Source of the DNA: Amoeboaphelidium occidentale
Taxonomy: Eukaryota; Aphelidiomycota; Aphelidea
Assembly: GCA_023515795.1 (NCBI GenBank)
Contig: JALGPX010000051.1
Coordinates: 7,181-71,180 of the forward strand
Direction: 5' to 3'
DNA length: 64,000 bases
In this document: piece by piece, positions 19,580 through 29,259 of the stretch
Position numbering within the stretch: position 1 is the first letter of the stretch
Layout of the letters: every line of letters begins with the position of its first letter
The notes under the pieces: model-generated
The model's database searches: none
The model's input: the letters and a program-made list of their open reading frames with translations, nothing else
Told to the model about the DNA's origin: nothing
Translations under genes and position numbers: made by a program

Positions 19580-21056
19580 CACCACCATTGGCATTCATAT
19601 GTAAGAAAACTCTTCTGATATTCCTGGCTCCATTGATATCACGATTCCAGCGGGTCCAGCAGTTGTTATTGTTGTAACTCCTGATCGACCAGATATCGTA
19701 TTGAACCAATTCAGCATCACACTTCGAGCACAATTTGCTCGTCCTAAACTCTGGAACCAACCTGCACTTTGTCCTCCTCTTCAGCTCCAAGATTAAATGT
19801 TTGTTTGGAGTTGGTGGATGTCCTCTGGAGTTGTGACTGAACTTTCCACCACCATACGCGATGACCACGTTGTCCAAACCACCAGTCAATTCCGTAAATA
19901 AAGTATCGTATGCCTTCTGTCGCTTAATTCTAGTTTTCCATCTTAAGCGTCTCCAGCTCATCTCCCTGTAGAATCCAAGAAGCTCATCGCGAAGTTCCAA
20001 TACATGCGACAAGTGCTCTATATATGAAACAGTGGTGAAACAACGAGCAGTTGGCGTCAGAGTTACCATTTGTTGCCAATGTTGATCAGAGTTCAGCCAC
20101 ACTTGCCGTTTTGAGGTGGCGTATCGATTTCCACTGATTTCTTGCCAGCGACGATTCGAACACTCTGTCACATCAGCTTTTGTGTCATCAGACACAGCGA
20201 CGAAAAGAGAAGAACGACCTGGGTCGAGAGCAATGACCCGAGGAGACTGGGGCAACTCGACGAGATGAAACTGGCCTTCAAAGTCGTAGTCCCAGTCGTT
20301 GATGGCTCGGTGGAGAAGTGGTTTCAAGTTGTGTTGGTGGTACTGGACGCCATCAGTGGCGATGGAGAACCCAAAACGTTTGGTTACTGTTGTTAACTTG
20401 TCGGCATCGAAGACTGTTCGCCACCACTCGAGGGCGTTGTCGTGGAAGGTCGTTACATGTGGAACTTGAAAACCAAGATCTTGTGATGAGAGAAGAGAAT
20501 GAAGAGCTGTAGTATCTACGTGAATAAATAGCTGTTTCAACTTGCTCACTGGAGTAAGATTAAAAAGTCTCAGTCCCCGTCCACGAACACCATTTTGCAG
20601 GCGTGCTTCAGCATCAGCTCGATTATTCTAAACGAAAGTTTTGTGGATGCAAGATAAGGGTTTCACGTAACACCACCAGGACGATTTGATCGTGTCTTCT
20701 ACTAATGGAAGATCCTGAAACCAGCGTTCCAGTTTACCACGATAGTGTTCAATGCGATCAAAGATCAGATCATACTGCTCCGCTGTTACTCTGTCAATGA
20801 TACTGAAGGGGATAAAGAATATCTCGTCGTCGCCAAAAACTCGGATGAGCTCTTTGATAATGTAACCACCTCGTTGAAATCATCTGCACTTAAGAAAGCT
20901 CTCAATTGTTTACCAAGTTTCTAAATCAACCACTTCTTGATCCACTTCAAAAGATTAGTGACCACATGGTTTTGACAGTTTGTGGAATGCATTCTCGTCA
21001 TATTTGAAATGAGCTGCGCTAGTTTAGTAGCATCATTCCACGCCAAATGATCAGTC
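19580..21056 (-). pseudogene. Fanzor nuclease, middle and C-terminal parts (copy 2), broken
   Basis: The best preserved core. From 21056 it reads the middle domain (FGDDEIFFIPF, KSSWWCYVKPL, GRGLRLFNLTPVSKLK), then RuvC-I (RVIALDPGRSSLF, Asp at 20223-20225), VIAYGGGKFS, VPEFRTSKLCSKC and RWNRDINGARN. Breaks are a TAG in the LI*KLGKQ stretch, a frameshift just after FNEVV, and a TAG in HKTFV*NN. Other copies read through each of these positions. It is therefore inactive as assembled. Its final residues are lost at the join at 19579. Confidence 0.8.
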
Positions 21057-21057
21057 N

Positions 21058-21926
21058 TGTTACTCTGTCAATGATACTGAAGGGGATAAAGAATATCTCG
21101 TCGTCGCCAAAAACTCGGGTGATTTTATTCATTGCTACTGTAACCACCTCGTTGAAATCATCTGCACTTAAGAACGCTCTCAATTGTTTACCAAGTTTCT
21201 AAATCAACCATTTCTAGATCCATTTTAAAAGATTAGTGACCACATGGTTTCGACAGTTTGTGGAATGCATTTTCGCTATATTTGAAATGAGCTGCGCTAG
21301 TTTAGTAGCATCATTCCACGCCAAATGATCAGGCCTGCACCTCGAGTATATCTCATCCTTATACTTATTAATAGAAGGAGTTGAAACAACTGTATGCTGG
21401 TGTGGATTTCTAACTGCATCAATGGAACATACCGCTTGATAGAACTCTGTCATTATCCCATCACTAAATCTTAAGTCCGGACTGGGTCTTTTCTCTTCAA
21501 TCATCCAAATCACGTATCCATTCAATAGACGTGAAACTTCAACTTGGATGTCGGTACAGCGTGCAACAGCATCCATAATGATGTCTTTGAGAAGAGCAAT
21601 GCGCAATACTGAGTTCAAACCAGTTGTAGTGGTCACGGTTTTTTCAGGCAACTCAGTATCTCGGCACTGCAGTTTCAAACGTGGGCTTGTACAGTGGACA
21701 GTTCTTGTTGGAGATTCTCTGATGCTCCGTACTGCCACACTTGCACTTTTTGCCGCCTTCTGGTTCCTTCCGTTTCTTTCCTCCTGCACTTGGGCCAATG
21801 CCACCCAAATCACCCACATCAACTGCTACTCCAGAATGCTCAACCAAACTCATATTCAAAAACTCTTCTGTAGTTAATGTCTTTGGCATCTCATTCTCGT
21901 CAACTCTCATATTTAAATTTAAGTCC
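21058..21926 (-). pseudogene. Fanzor nuclease, N-terminal and middle parts (copy 3), broken
   Basis: Reads MRVDENEMPKTLTTEEF, a zinc-knuckle-like CKCGSTEHQRISNKNCPLYK, then a helical stretch (RLLNGYVIWMIEEKRP, FYQAVCSIDAVR, WNDATKLAQLI). Two TAG stops (LLKWI* and LI*KL) break it. A frameshift lies just after the zinc knuckle. Downstream it keeps the frame FNEVVTVAMNKITRVFGDDE that copy 2 has lost. The two joined ends are different parts of the element. Confidence 0.75.
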
Positions 21927-21927
21927 N

Positions 21928-22365
21928 TCGATTTCCACTGATTTCTTGCCAGCGACGATTCGAACACTCTGTCACATCAGCTTTTGTGTCATCAGACACA
22001 GCGACGAAAAGAGAAGAACGGCCAGGGCCCAGCGCAATGACCCGTGGGGACTGGGGCAACTCGACAGGATGAAACTGACCTTCAAAGTCGTAGCCCCAGT
22101 CGTTGATGGTTTGGTGGAGAAGTGGTTTCAAGTTGTGTTGGTGGTACTGGACGCCGTCAGTTGCAATAGAATCGCCGAAACGTTTGGTTACTGTTGTTAA
22201 CTTGTCGACGTCGAAGACTGTTCGCCACCACTCGAGGGCGTTGTCGTGGAATGTACTTTGATCAGGAATGCGGATACCAAGGTTCTGGGAACAACGAAGT
22301 TGATGGAGAGCGCGAGTATCAATATGAATAAATTATTGTTTCACGCGACTTATTGGAGTTAGGCT
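21928..22365 (-). pseudogene. Fanzor nuclease, RuvC-I segment with mutated catalytic Asp (copy 4)
   Basis: Covers the region around RuvC-I. The motif reads ALGPGR here, with GGC (Gly) at 22027-22029 where copy 2 has GAC (Asp), so the first catalytic carboxylate is lost. The neighbouring residues VELPQSPRVIA and SSLFVAVSDD are unchanged. Further upstream on the minus strand the frame also contains a stop where copy 2 reads the FIHVDTT stretch. Confidence 0.75.
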
Positions 22366-22366
22366 N

Positions 22367-23560
22367 ATTTGATCGTGTCTTCTACTAATGGAAGATCCTG
22401 AAACCAGCGTTCCAGTTTACCACGATAGTGTTCAATGCGATCAAAGATCAAATCATACTGCTCCGCTGTTACTCTTTCAATGATACTGAAGGGGATAAAG
22501 AATATCTCGTCATCACCAAAAACTCGGGTGAGCTCTTTGATAATGTAACCACCTCGTTGAAATCATCTGCACTTAAGAAAGCTCTCAATTGTTTACCAAG
22601 TTTCTAAATCAACCACTTCTTGATCCACTTCAAAAGATTAGTGACCACATGGTTTTGACAGTTTGTGGAATGCATTCTCGTCATATTTGAAATGAGCTGC
22701 GCTAGTTTAGTAGCATCATTCCACGCCAAATGATCAGTCCTGCACCTCGAGTATATCTCATCCTTATACTTATTAATAGAAGGAGTTGAAACAATATTGT
22801 GTTGGTGTGGATTTCTAAGAGCATCAATGGAACATACTGCTTGATAGAACTCTCTCATAATCCCATCACTAAATCTTAAGTCTGGAATGGGTCTGTTCTC
22901 TTCAATCATCCAAATCACGTATCCATTCAATAGACGTGAAACTTCAACTTGGATGTCTGTACAGCGTGCAACAGCATCCATAATGATGTCTTTGAGAGGA
23001 GCAATGCGCCATACTGAGTTAAAACCATTTATAGTCGTCACGGTCTTTTCAGGCAACTCAGCATCTCGATACTGCAGTTTCAACCTAGGCTTGTACAGTG
23101 GACAGTTCTTGTTGGAGATTCTCTGATGCTCAGTACTGCCACACTTGCACTTTTTGCCGCCTTCTGGTTCCTTCCGTTCCTTTCCTCCTGCACTTGGGCC
23201 AATGCCACCCAAATCACCCACATCAACTGCTAATCCAGAATGCTCAACCAAACTCATACTCAAAGACTCGTCCGTAGTAAATGTCTTTGGCATCTCATTC
23301 TCATCAACTCTCATATTTAAATCCAAGTCCATGCCGTCCTCAACTCGTAGTAAATGCAACTTATTCTTATGTTCGTAAATACTCAAAAAATCCGTAGTCA
23401 TACAAAAAGAGCAAAAGCGAGCTAGATTTCGAAAAAAGATTTCCTTAAAAGATTGTTTATGCGTGTGGCGTATGATTTCCCTGCTTGGGTCGAGTTGAAA
23501 CAACGCGGTTTGTGTTGAACTCGATGGTATCTTATTTACTCTTAAACGACCAAGGGACAT
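22367..23560 (-). pseudogene. Fanzor nuclease, complete N-terminal half (copy 5), stopped
   Basis: Starts at the ATG of MSLGRLRVNKIPSS (23560) and runs 318 residues to a TAG at 22604 after LLKWIKKWLI. It shows the whole N-terminal region: a basic leader (SREIIRHTHKQSF, RFCSFCMTTD), an acidic linker, GGIGPSAGGKERKEPEGGK, the zinc knuckle CKCGSTEHQ..CPLYK, and the helical domain probably equivalent to the recognition lobe. Beyond the stop, 22367-22603 continues the homologous frame with a shift. No other copy in the window shows this half so cleanly. Confidence 0.75.
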
Positions 23561-24368
23561 GGAATTCACGGATTTTCACGATGATATAGCTTGCTAATGA
23601 TGTTAAACACTCATATTCACTGGTTTGGATCAACGCCTGAAGTCTAGAAGACTTTTATGGTATTTGTATGCGCTGCCTGTAACAGCCCAAGGCGCTTTAG
23701 GCGTTTTGCGCATTGATGCTACAGACACAACGAGCTACAGCAAGGAGTCTGATGACTTCCTGATGAAGAATATATGTCTTGTTAATAAAGGTCTTTCATC
23801 TATGTTGAATAATCTTCGATTTAATACTTGGATCTCAGTTGTTTTATTCAAGAAAATTGCCAGATTGACCTCCACCGGCAATTGTAAAAATCTCTAGCCT
23901 CGAGAACTATTCAATCAAACCACAATGCTATCACGCTAAAATGAGCTAAGAGAAATACAGTGGTAGCTTCAAATCCTCCGTTGCTTCAAAACTGGAGGAG
24001 TAGTGCGGTCGGAGAAATCTCAGACCCGTTTGTTCTCCGACCGTTTAGCTCCATGATTCAGGCACCAATTGTAACAGTTGAGGTATCGATAGAAAGGGTG
24101 TACTTTATCCTTAGTTTGGATGTAGATTTTATTGAGGTTTAGCGTAGTATCATGAATTTTTAGTCTACTATGAAAATGGGCTGTCGTGAAACAACACCTT
24201 AACGTCACAGACACCAATGATTTTGTTATCAATCGATAGAGGAAATAAATGTTGAGAACATCCTGAGCTGTTAGATCCAAAGAGCTAGCATTGGTCAAGT
24301 TATCTACTTCAAACCGCCTATGCGGCATAAATGATGCCCTGACGCTGTGAAGCGGAAACTTTGGCATG
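23561..24368 (-). mobile_element. Fanzor element leader (upstream non-coding part)
   Basis: Sequence upstream of the nuclease start, shared with 28107-32168 and 37614-39545. It includes a strong inverted repeat, CGGTCGGAGAA at 24006-24016 and TTCTCCGACCG at 24033-24043, forming an 11-bp stem with a 16-nt loop. Short minus-strand open frames occur but are not conserved in frame among copies. Confidence 0.7.
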
Positions 24369-24369
24369 N

Positions 24370-24785
24370 TTTTGCCGCCTTCTGGTTCCTTCCGTTTCTT
24401 TCCTCCTGCACTTGGGCCAATGCCACCCAAATCACCCACATCAACTGCTACTCCAGAATGCTCAACCAAACTCATATTCAAAAACTCTTCTGTAGTTAAT
24501 GTCTTTGGCATCTCATTCTCGTCAACTCTCATATTTAAATTTAAGTCCACAGTGTCCTCAACTCGTAGTAAATGGAACTTATTCTTATGCTCGTAAATAC
24601 TCATAGAATCCGTAGTCATACAAAAAGAGCAAAAGCGAGCTAGCTTTCGAAGAAAGAATGCCTTGAAAGATGGTTTATGCGTGTGGCGTATGATTTCCCT
24701 GCTTGGGTCGAGTTGAAACAACGCGGTTCGTGTTGAACTCTTTGGTATCTTATTTACTCTTGAACGACCAAGGGACATGGAATTC
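24370..24785 (-). pseudogene. Fanzor nuclease, N-terminal start fragment (copy 6)
   Basis: Reads from MSLGRSRVNKIPKSS (ATG near 24775) through EHSGVAVDVGDLGG to PEGGK, then ends at the join. Nearly identical to copy 3 in the overlapping acidic linker (TLTTEEFLNMS). Confidence 0.75.
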
Positions 24786-24786
24786 N

Positions 24787-25485
24787 TTTGGCATGGACTT
24801 CAAGAGCAACCAAAGTATGATATCCTTTCCTTTCCATGTTATAATGTAACTCTTTAGGAACTTTGATTTTGGCTCGAATCTTTGGAGTGCGAAAAGTAAA
24901 AGAAATTTTCTGACGGAAACACTTGCAGAGTCTCAACAAGAAACGACATCGTATACATTGGTGCTTACTGTGCTAGCGAGGTATTGAAACAACCATCTGA
25001 GCGCGAAAAAATAGTTTACGAGTGTACCAAAGTTCTGATTATAGAGTGGTTCAAGCAGGCTCTCTAGCTGTTTATTTCCACAGATAGAAGCATAAAAGTT
25101 CCACAGAGATAGCAAGGCGCATTGAACTTCAAACGTTCATTGATATCTCCAACGAGCGCTGTGTCAATTAGAGGCAGGTTCCAATAGCGTGTGCTCAACA
25201 CAGACCATTTGATCTCTCCAATATGATCTTGAAACAGCTCAGCCTGATACAGCGGAGCATATCTGAAGTTCCAAGTCACCAGTTACGTCTCAGGGCTGTA
25301 GTATCATCAGAATCGTGACTTTGAACGGCTGCTCATTGTGCAATTTCATAATCTTAATCGACTGTTAGTCCGATAGAAGCAATAAAAGAAGGTGATAGGA
25401 CTTTTACGAGCGTTTTTATTACGTTTTCTCGCTGACCAGCTAACTCATACTGCGCGAGCTCGATTTTGCAAAAGGTTTGCAAATC
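24787..25485 (-). mobile_element. Fanzor element leader and right terminus next to SUA5
   Basis: Leader sequence ending at GAGCTCGATTTTGCAAAAGGTTTGCAAATC. The terminus lies only about 10 bp from the stop codon of SUA5 at 25495. One of the two subterminal AGCTAACTCGG repeats seen at the other termini is missing here. Confidence 0.7.
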
Positions 25486-25494
25486 ACAATACAA

Positions 25495-26172
25495 TTAATC
25501 TATTGCAAGTTGTGTGGCGGCCTTCTGTAATCGATTCATGATTGCCCGTCCTTCATCTTCCAGCGGCACAGTATGAGTTACGATACACTCAACTTTCTCT
25601 ACTTCATCAAACACACGGAACGCATGAAATAGATACTTTCCGTACTCTTTCAGAGAATCAACTTTGTGATCAACAATTCTTGTACCATTGTCGTATTGGC
25701 TCTGTTTTATATGAACATCATAGAACCGATATACGCCAATTGAATTGTATACATTGCTTGAAATTATTTCATTTAGTTTTGACTCAAATTGTTCGTAATT
25801 GATCATTACAACTTGTGCATGCTGAGGTGCATAATGTTTGTACTTCATGCCAGGAGTTGACGGCTTTGACATTGTGCCTTTGTAAACTGTTGTATTTTCA
25901 TAGCCCTTGACTGCCTGTATGCTTTCAAGTGTCACACCACCAGGCCTAAGTATAACAGGATGATCAAAATTTACACAATCAATAACAGTTGACTCCAAGC
26001 CGTATTCACACATGTCCTCCACTCCCATTATCATATTGATCTTTCCATTCATATCCATTAGAACATGTTTATAATGCGTTGGTGATGCTTTAGTCGAAGT
26101 GTTTGCTGATGGTGCAGCTATTGGCCTATCGAGAAGATGAATGCAGGCGCGCATAACAGGATGAGCAGGCAA
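25495..26172 (-). CDS. SUA5: Threonylcarbamoyl-AMP synthase Sua5 (5' truncated)
   Basis: About 225 C-terminal residues: HPVMRACIHLLDRPIAAPSAN (YrdC core), YGLESTVIDC, ILRPGGVTLE, then the linker KPSTPGMKYKHYAPQH and a C-terminal Sua5 domain. Sua5 makes threonylcarbamoyl-AMP for the t6A37 modification of ANN-decoding tRNAs. The N-terminal part with the nucleotide site is missing because the contig ends at the N at 26173; a Fanzor fragment follows and reads in the same frame by chance. The chromosomal gene may be intact. A Fanzor element terminus lies next to its stop codon. Confidence 0.85.
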   Translation of the reverse strand: MPAHPVMRACIHLLDRPIAAPSANTSTKASPTHYKHVLMDMNGKINMIMGVEDMCEYGLESTVIDCVNFDHPVILRPGGVTLESIQAVKGYENTTVYKGTMSKPSTPGMKYKHYAPQHAQVVMINYEQFESKLNEIISSNVYNSIGVYRFYDVHIKQSQYDNGTRIVDHKVDSLKEYGKYLFHAFRVFDEVEKVECIVTHTVPLEDEGRAIMNRLQKAATQLAID

Positions 26173-26173
26173 N

Positions 26174-27531
26174 ATAAACTTCTGTTTAAAAGTACTGATG
26201 GGAATGAGACTAAACAATCTCAAACCTCTCCCGTGTATCCCATTCTCCAAGCGGTTCGGAGCATCTTGTTCATAATTGTTTATAAAAGTTTTCAAGAGCC
26301 TGGACATCGGTTTCAGGTATGTCCACCAAGATGCCTTAAGAGAGTCCTCATCCAAAGGCTGATTATTCAGAATAATTCTCAGTTTTTCGTAGTAATGATT
26401 AATTCGATCATATATCAGATTCAGTTGCTCCGAAGTACCAGCCTCAATGATGTTTAGCGGAATAGCGTAGAATCCGTCGTCCTCTTCAGTTCGTGTGATG
26501 TCATTCATTGCTACTGTTAACACCTCGTTGAAATCATCTGCACTTAAGGAAGCTCTCGATTGTTTACCAAGTTTCCTAAGCGACCACTTCTAGATCCATT
26601 TTAAAAGATTAATGACCACATGGTTTTGACAGTTTGTGGAATGCATTCTCGCCATATTCGAAATGAGCTGCGCTAGTTTAGTAGCATCATTCCACGCCAA
26701 ATGATCAGGCCTGCACCTCGAGTATATCTCATCCATATACTCATTAATAGAAGGAGTTGAAACAATCTTGTGTTGGTGTGGATTTCTAACTGCATCAATG
26801 GAATATACTGCTTGATAGAACTCTCTCATAATCCCATCACTAAATCTTAAGTCTGGAATGGGTCTGTTCTCTTCAATCATCCAAATCACGTATCCATTCA
26901 ATAGACGTGAAGCTTCAACTTGGATGTCGGTACAGCCTGCAACAGCATCAATAATGATGTCGTTGAGAGGAGCAATGCGCAATACTGAGTTCAAACCATT
27001 TATAGTCGTCACGGTCTTTTCAGGCAACTCAGTATCTCGATACTGAAGTTTCAACCTTGGCTTGTACAGTGGACAGTTCTTGTTGGAGATTCTCTGACGC
27101 TCCGTACTGCCACACTTACATGGTTTGCCGCCTTCTGGTTCCTTTCGTTTCTTTCCTCCTACACTTGGCCCAATGCCACTAGAATCGCCCACATCAACTG
27201 CTACTCCAGAATGCTCAACCATACTCATACTCAAAAACTCTTCCGTAGTAAATATCTTTGGAATCTCATTCTCATCAACTCTCATTTTTAAATCCAAGTC
27301 CATAGTGTCCTCAACCCGTAATAAATGAAACTTGTTCTTATGTTCGTTAATACTCATAAAATCCGTAGTCATACAAAAAGAGCAAAAGCGAGCTAGCTTT
27401 CGAAGGAAGAATGCCTTGAAAGATGGTTTATGCGTGTGGCGTATGATTTCCCTGCTTGGGTCGAGTTGAAACAACGCGGTTCGTGTTGAACTCGATGGTA
27501 TCTTATTTACTCTTAAACGACCAAGGGACAT
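26174..27531 (-). pseudogene. Fanzor nuclease, N-terminal and middle parts (copy 7), broken
   Basis: ATG at 27531 (MSLGRLRVNKIPSS) through the zinc knuckle (CKCGSTERQRISNKNCPLYK) to a TAG at 26590 after LLKWI. The frame continues KWSLRKLGKQSRASLSADDFNEV, then IPLNIIEAG, SLKASWWTYLKPMSRLL, FINNYEQDAPNRLENG and RGLRLFSLIPISTFKQK up to the join at 26173. Apart from one TAG this copy is open over about 450 codons and gives the best view of the middle domain. The RuvC part is absent. Confidence 0.75.
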
Positions 27532-27537
27532 GGAATN

Positions 27538-28106
27538 TTGAGAGGAGCAATGCGCAATACTGAGTTCAAACCAGTAGAAGTTGTTACAGTCCTTTCAGTA
27601 CGATCAAAGGGTTGATCCACAAGTTTCAAACGTGGCTTGTAGAGTGGGCATTCCTTATTACTGATCTTCTGATGCTCCGTACTGCCACACTTGCACCTTT
27701 TGCCGCCTTCTGGTTCCGTCCGTTTCTTTCCTCCTGCACTTGGGCCAAGGCCACCCAAATCACCCACATCAACTGCTACTCCAGAATGCTCAACCAAACT
27801 CATACTCAAAAACTCGTCCGTAGTAAATGTCTTTGGCATCTCATTCTCATCAACTCTCATATTTAAATCCAAGTCCATGCCGTCCTCAACTCGTTATAAA
27901 TGGAACTTGGTCTTATGCTCGTAAATACTCCTAAAATCCGTAGTCATACAAAAAGAGCAAAAGCGAGCTAGCTTTCGAAGGAAGAATGCCTTGAAAGATG
28001 GTTTATGCGTGTGGCGTATGATTTCCCTGCTTGGGTCGAGTTGAAACAACGCGGTTCGTGTTGAACTCGATGGTATCTTATTTACTCTTAAACGACCAAG
28101 GGACAT
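27538..28106 (-). pseudogene. Fanzor nuclease, N-terminal fragment with nonsense change (copy 8)
   Basis: ATG near 28106. A TAA at about 27894 replaces the Leu codon of the LLRVED stretch read by other copies. The zinc knuckle is present (CKCGSTEHQKISNKECPLYK). The region after it diverges from the other copies (VDQPFDRTERTVTTSTG), suggesting a subfamily. Cut by the join at 27537. Confidence 0.7.
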
Positions 28107-28416
28107 AGAATTCACGGATTTTCACGATGATATAGCTCGCTAATGATGTGAAACACTCATATTTATTGTATTACATCAAGGCCTGAAATCTAGAAGATAG
28201 TTGTGGTATTTGTGTGCGTTGCCTGTAACAGCTCAAGGCGCTTAAGGCGTTTTTGCACATTGATGCTACAGACACAACGAGCTACAGCAACGAGTCTCAT
28301 GACTTCCTGAAGAAGAATATATGTCTGGTTAATAAAGATCTTTCATCTTTGTTGAGTAATCTTCGATTTAATTCTTGGATCTGAAATGTTTGATTCAAGA
28401 AAATTGCCAGATTGAC
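28107..28416 (-). mobile_element. Fanzor element leader fragment
   Basis: Upstream flank of copy 8, beginning with the TTCACGGATTTTCACGATGA stretch found before every nuclease start in this window. No open frame of note. Confidence 0.65.
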
Positions 28417-28417
28417 N

Positions 28418-29258
28418 TCAACTCTCATATTTAAATTTAAGTCCACAGTGTCCTCAACTCGTAGTAAATGGAACTTATTCTTATGTTCGTAAATACTCAA
28501 AAAATCCGTAGTCATACAAAAAGAGCAAAAGCGAGCTAGCTTTCGAAGAAAGAATGCCTTGAAAGATGGTTTATGCGTGTGGCGTATGATTTCCCTGCTT
28601 GGGTCGAGTTGAAACAACGCGGTTCGTGTTGAACTCGATGGTATCTTATTTACTCTTAAACGACCAAGGGACATGGAATTCACGGATTTTCACGATGATA
28701 TAGCTCGCTAATGATGTGAAACACTCATATTTATTGTATTACATCAAGGCCTGAAATCTAGAAGATAGTTGTGGTATTTGTGTGCGTTGCCTGTAACAGC
28801 TCAAGGTGCTTTAGGCGTTTTTGCGCATTGATGCTACAGACACAACGAGCTACAGCAAGGAGTCTGATGACTTCCTGATGAAGAATATATGTCTTGTTAA
28901 TAAATATCCTTCATCTATGTTGAATAATCTTCGATTTAATACTTGTATCTCAGTTATTTGATTCAAGAAAATTCCGAGATTGACCTCCACCGGCAATTGT
29001 AAAAATCTCTAGCCTCGAGAACTTTTCAATCAAACCACGATTCTTTCACGCTAAAGTTAGCTTATTGAAAGACAATGGTAGCTTCATATCCTCGTCTACT
29101 TCAAAACTGGAGGAGTAATGCGGTCTGAGAAATTTCAGACCCGTTTGTTCTCCGACCGTATAGCTAAATGATTCAGGCACCAATTGTAACAGTTGAGGTA
29201 CCGATAGATAGGGCGTACTTTGTCCTTAGTTTGGATGTAGATTTTATTGAGTTTTAGA
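28418..29258 (-). mobile_element. Fanzor element: N-terminal start and leader (copy 9)
   Basis: 28418-28674 holds the first 85 or so nuclease codons (ATG at 28674). The remainder is leader, including the stem-loop near 29120-29158, where one stem base differs (GGTCTGAGAA). Confidence 0.7.
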
Positions 29259-29259
29259 N

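Noticed and set aside
19051-20549. Bacterial TnpB contamination
   Set aside because: The long N-terminal half with zinc knuckle, the displaced Glu and copies next to spliced eukaryotic genes favour a resident Fanzor.
23625-23897. Plus-strand open frame in the Fanzor leader
   Set aside because: Not kept open in other copies of the same leader.
25495-26523. Apparent fusion of Fanzor middle domain with SUA5
   Set aside because: The N at 26173 joins two contigs whose frames agree by chance; SUA5 begins only after the join.
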